Below are positions 31,810 through 34,725 of a stretch of DNA of 34,725 nt, piece after piece. The position numbers and the translations under genes were made by a program. A model generated the notes under the pieces. The model did not search any database. It worked only from the letters and a program-made list of their open reading frames with translations, and was not told the origin of the DNA. Within the stretch, counting starts at the first letter, position 1. Every line of letters starts with the position of its first letter. Source of the DNA: Nitrospira sp. (lineage in GTDB: Bacteria; Nitrospirota; Thermodesulfovibrionia; Thermodesulfovibrionales; Dissulfurispiraceae); assembly GCA_002634385.1 (NCBI GenBank), contig NSJL01000037.1:1-34725 (forward strand), given 5' to 3'.

Positions 31810-32445
31810 TTACTTGAAAAACCCGCTCCCCGCACTCACTTTACGGGTATCCACTCCCCGGAAATTTCCCTTTTTCAACAATGCGACAAGGTTTTCCCCT
31901 GTCACCTCATCGTCAAACTCCGTATAGCACATGCCCACCTCCCGGGAGGCATGGGCATCCGATCCCCCGGTAAAGGGGAGCCGGAGCACCCGTGCCGCTC
32001 CGATGGCTCTTTCGTTCCATGCGGGCATCGTGCATCCATTGAAACCCTCGATGGCGCAGAGGCCTTTGACGCGTAACACCGCGTCTCCCAGACTGCTCCC
32101 TTTCCGGTACGGATGGGAGGGAATAACAACGCCGCCGAGGTCCGCGACGATCCGGACGAGCTCCTCCACAGGTGCATACTTGAGGGACATCCCATCGGTA
32201 TCCACCCCGAAGACAAGACAATGACCCTCCGCCGTGGAGAACTCCACCCCCCTGAATATCCTGATCCGGTTTTTGTATTTCTCCCGCAGCGATTCGATGG
32301 GCTCTGAGGCGCCATAGAAATAGTGCTCGGTAAAAGCGATTCCCTGAAGTCCTCTCCCGATGGCCTGCAGGATCGACTCCTCGGGATCGGCTTCATTATC
32401 CCCGCTGAACTTTGAGTGTACGTGCAGATCGACTTTACATTTCAT
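31810..32445 (-). CDS. PHP domain-containing phosphoesterase
   Basis: This 211-residue protein belongs to the polymerase and histidinol phosphatase family of metal-dependent phosphoesterases. Metal ligands appear in KVDLHVHSKFSGDNEADPEE (H8, H10), GIAFTEHYFYG, VVIPSHPYRKGS and FTGGSDAHASREVG. Such small PHP proteins hydrolyse phosphoesters, some of them small nucleotides, but the substrate here is unknown. The ATG at 32445 is preferred, since AGAAAGG lies at the right distance; a GTG at 32454 would add three residues. It is separated from the TgpA-like gene by about 200 bases with no recognisable gene. Confidence 0.88.
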   Translation of the reverse strand: MKCKVDLHVHSKFSGDNEADPEESILQAIGRGLQGIAFTEHYFYGASEPIESLREKYKNRIRIFRGVEFSTAEGHCLVFGVDTDGMSLKYAPVEELVRIVADLGGVVIPSHPYRKGSSLGDAVLRVKGLCAIEGFNGCTMPAWNERAIGAARVLRLPFTGGSDAHASREVGMCYTEFDDEVTGENLVALLKKGNFRGVDTRKVSAGSGFFK

Positions 32446-32651
32446 TATGGACACCTTTCTGCGCTTCTGGCAGGAGAGAAAAAAAGCAGACAGCTATCTA
32501 TGCCGGCCGTCAATTTCCCGGATACCGGTACTCATCACGTCCGTCTATGGGAACAACACGTTCTGCTCCTGTTCATCGTACTGTAATGTAAAACATACAC
32601 CATTTCTTTCCTCTTTACAACGAGAAACGAGAGCGCACTGCAGGGGTACTC

Positions 32652-34577
32652 TCACAGCTCCCGCAGCATCCGCCGCAACTTCTTTATCTCCCCCTTCCCG
32701 AGTGACCTGTCGCGGTAGTAATACCCCTCGAATTCCTTCACAAAAGTGAGAGCTTTCTCCCGGCAGGGGTCCTCTCCTATACGCTCCAGGAACTCCTCGA
32801 GTCCCTCCGTTTCCGACTTTACATATCCCTTTTTCTTCATTTTCGCAAGAAATGTCCCGACGAGAATTTCCTCCGGGGTCTTCCTCTGCATGACAAAATA
32901 ATAAACAACGACTCCCCCCGATACAACAACAAGGAAGATCAGAGCGGAGTCTGTCAGCTTTCCCCTGTCCAGGGAGAGGGAGGGACGCCCGAACCCGATC
33001 CGTACTTTATAGAGCAGGGACATCTGCTTTCCCAGATCATAGTTCAGCACGGAGGCATTCCAGTAATAGTTGAGGGTGTCGAAAAGGAGCCGCAAGCGGA
33101 GAAGCATCTCCCTTTTGCGGTGAAAGGGAAAGCCCTCCCCTCCGGCAGGAGTAGGGTCCACCCGTATCCATCCCACGGATTCCCGGTAGAACTCGACCCA
33201 CACATGGGCGCTGCTCTGGGGGACGAGATAGTAGCCGCCCATTTCGTTGTAAAGACCTCCCCGGTAGCCCCCCACAATCCGCGAAGGGATGCCCGCAACC
33301 CTGAGCATGACAGCCAGGGCGGACGCAAAGTACTCACAATTCCCCTGTTTTGTGATAAAAAGGAAATCATGGAGCGGGTGAGCGGAAAGGGGCAATCTCT
33401 CCAGCGAGTATTTGTACCCTCCCCCTCTCAGGAAAGACACCAGGGTATTGACCGCTCCCACCGTATCCCTGCCCTCCGCAAGGGGAGCGACCAGACGGCG
33501 TATTTCCTCCATACCCGTCCCCGGGAGCTGCAGATAGGTATTCCGGTCAATCTCCTTTACCTGCAGAACAGGAGAGAGCACGGAGAGGGCCTGGTATTTT
33601 ATGCGACGGGTCACGTTCTCCGGCAGGGAATGGATAAGGGAGGAATCCATCCTGGCCTGTTTGAGCGAGAGGGAGAGGGGCTTATCGAGGGCAAAAAGGT
33701 ATTTATTGTCATACGCTTCGAGATAGATAGTCTGCTCCACCCTTTTTCCCTTCACCGTAAGGGGCTCCCCTCCCTCTTTCCCTCTCCCCGGAGAGCTCTT
33801 CCAGGAGACACCGTCAAAATGATCGAGAAGGATCCCCCTCCAATAAAGGGAGCCCTCCTCCGCCTTCTCCATATGAGCCCGGAACACCACCTCATTATTC
33901 TCCTGTATGCGGGAGATCCCTCCCAACGTGACACTATCGGAAAATCCCGTCAGCGCCGCTCCCTGCCTGTTCAGAAAAGTCAAAAGGGGGAAGCTGGTGC
34001 GGGGAAGCAGGATGAAGAGGAGCAAGGTAGCGGGCAGGGAGAGGAACGAGATCAGAAAGGCGGTGGAGGCCACCTTGAAGACAGTGGGCATGGTAATCTC
34101 GAGACCGGGGTCCTGAGAATAGTAGGCCAGCAACACCGTAGCAGAAGTGAGCAGGAAGATAAGACCGATAAAGTACACCAGGAAGACGATATCCAGCGAA
34201 AGGAGCGACGACCCGGTGAGCAGAAATACGGAAATAACACAAATCTGCATGTAATCCCTGAACTTCTTGTCCTCGAGAAACTTGATGGCGAGAAGGATAA
34301 GCAGGGAGTTGAGGGCCGGAGTGACAATATCACGGGAGCTCATGCCGAGAAAGGTAAGAACGATCAACACGAGGGCGATGATATTGAGCGCCCAGCGGGG
34401 TGCCGGGTACCTCTTCCGCCGCTCGGACCTCAGGGAGAGCAGATAAAAGAAACCGAATGCAAGGGAATAGAAGAAACCGGCGAAACGCACCACCGACAGG
34501 AACCCGACAAAACCGATACCGTAGGTCAGGACCTTCACCGCATCCTCTATCTTTATGACAGACCTACTCTTTTCCAT
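32652..34577 (-). CDS. TgpA-like membrane transglutaminase (DUF3488/DUF4129)
   Basis: The protein has 641 residues. The N-terminal 195 residues hold about six to eight membrane spans (DUF3488). A periplasmic region follows, with the transglutaminase-core triad: C414 in KQGNCEYFASALAVMLRVAG, H458 in SSAHVWVEFY and D474 in WIRVDPTPAG. A further span (about residues 550-570, LIFLVVVSGGVVVYYFVM) and a DUF4129-like cytoplasmic tail complete it. In Pseudomonas TgpA is essential. The family usually sits in an operon with a DUF58 protein and a MoxR ATPase. Here an upstream gene ends 24 bases before it. The biochemical substrate is not known. Confidence 0.9.
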   Translation of the reverse strand: MEKSRSVIKIEDAVKVLTYGIGFVGFLSVVRFAGFFYSLAFGFFYLLSLRSERRKRYPAPRWALNIIALVLIVLTFLGMSSRDIVTPALNSLLILLAIKFLEDKKFRDYMQICVISVFLLTGSSLLSLDIVFLVYFIGLIFLLTSATVLLAYYSQDPGLEITMPTVFKVASTAFLISFLSLPATLLLFILLPRTSFPLLTFLNRQGAALTGFSDSVTLGGISRIQENNEVVFRAHMEKAEEGSLYWRGILLDHFDGVSWKSSPGRGKEGGEPLTVKGKRVEQTIYLEAYDNKYLFALDKPLSLSLKQARMDSSLIHSLPENVTRRIKYQALSVLSPVLQVKEIDRNTYLQLPGTGMEEIRRLVAPLAEGRDTVGAVNTLVSFLRGGGYKYSLERLPLSAHPLHDFLFITKQGNCEYFASALAVMLRVAGIPSRIVGGYRGGLYNEMGGYYLVPQSSAHVWVEFYRESVGWIRVDPTPAGGEGFPFHRKREMLLRLRLLFDTLNYYWNASVLNYDLGKQMSLLYKVRIGFGRPSLSLDRGKLTDSALIFLVVVSGGVVVYYFVMQRKTPEEILVGTFLAKMKKKGYVKSETEGLEEFLERIGEDPCREKALTFVKEFEGYYYRDRSLGKGEIKKLRRMLREL

Positions 34578-34601
34578 AAAGTGCCAGTTCCCGCAGCATT
34601 C

Positions 34602-34725
34602 TTACCCGGTGAGCTCAAAACCAAGGAGCTCACCTCCCTCTCCCACCGTCAGCTCCTTATCGACTTCGACAGGATCTCCCTGAGGGACAGGGAGGAGAAG
34701 ATTTCCTGTGTCACGTACCTGATCC
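34602..34725 (-). CDS. 3' end of an upstream gene (possibly DUF58), partial
   Basis: The minus strand is open from the window edge to a TAA at 34602-34604. The last 40 residues read DQVRDTGNLLLPVPQGDPVE, VDKELTVGEGGELLGFELTG. It is co-directional with the TgpA-like gene and 24 bases upstream of it, where a DUF58 gene is expected. The fragment is too short to prove the family. The opposite strand is also open here, so the coding call itself is moderate. Confidence 0.45.
   Translation of the reverse strand, partial: DQVRDTGNLLLPVPQGDPVEVDKELTVGEGGELLGFELTG

Noticed and set aside
34580..34725. Plus-strand coding fragment at the right edge
   Set aside because: It is open in one frame, but the minus strand is also open, is co-directional with the TgpA-like gene and ends 24 bases before it, so the minus-strand reading is preferred.

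Overview
The window looks like a chromosomal piece from a Gram-negative, anaerobic or microaerophilic bacterium, most likely a Nitrospirota (Thermodesulfovibrionia-like) or deltaproteobacterial lineage. The clues are a CcsA-type (system II) cytochrome c maturation protein next to hemA-hemC-cobA/hemD, an octaheme tetrathionate-reductase-like cytochrome, a PEP-CTERM protein behind a sigma-54 promoter, a RodZ homologue and several REP-like dispersed repeats. The taxonomic placement is inference; no rRNA or tRNA gene was seen.

Left part (1-6.8 kb): the end of an IS256-family element cut by the window edge. It is followed by a repeated pyrimidine tract in front of a small winged-helix-like protein and a THUMP-domain protein. 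Next come a sigma-54-driven PEP-CTERM exoprotein, then on the minus strand RNase R with a DUF2400 protein, and RodZ. Lipid part (6.9-13 kb): a KAS-II-like enzyme converges on a minus-strand operon. That operon encodes an extended-SDR reductase, a serine-palmitoyltransferase-like enzyme and a GNAT-like protein, the same set as the bacterial ceramide pathway known from Caulobacter (Spt, bCerS, CerR). An NfeD/ClpP-class membrane protease lies just upstream, and glgC is divergent from it.

Accessory island (14.4-16.4 kb), between glgC and panC: a small hypothetical gene, a DDE insertion sequence with inverted ends, and a truncated tyrosine-recombinase gene. The recombinase is interrupted by a 146-bp MITE with 13-bp perfect terminal repeats and a 10-bp target duplication. 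Then follow panC (minus), the octaheme cytochrome with a small secreted partner, and a GYD-domain protein.

Right part (20.3-30.8 kb): a long co-directional run, argG-dprA-smg-like-topA-(MobB-like)-ccsA-hemA-hemC-cobA/hemD, with many 1-11 nt overlaps. It links DNA processing with cytochrome c maturation and with tetrapyrrole (heme/siroheme/cobalamin) synthesis, which would supply heme for the multiheme cytochrome. The last 4 kb hold a repeat-rich intergenic region, a tiny zinc-ribbon protein, a PHP-domain phosphoesterase, and a TgpA-like transglutaminase membrane protein with the 3' end of an upstream gene.

The most notable observations are the three-gene ceramide-type operon; the sigma-54 promoter of the PEP-CTERM gene; a recurrent promoter layout (extended -10 box 6-8 nt before the ATG and no Shine-Dalgarno) that suggests leaderless transcripts for rodZ, the KAS gene, nfeD-like, glgC and panC; the MITE; and a perfect 19-bp palindrome just before the cytochrome's ribosome binding site.
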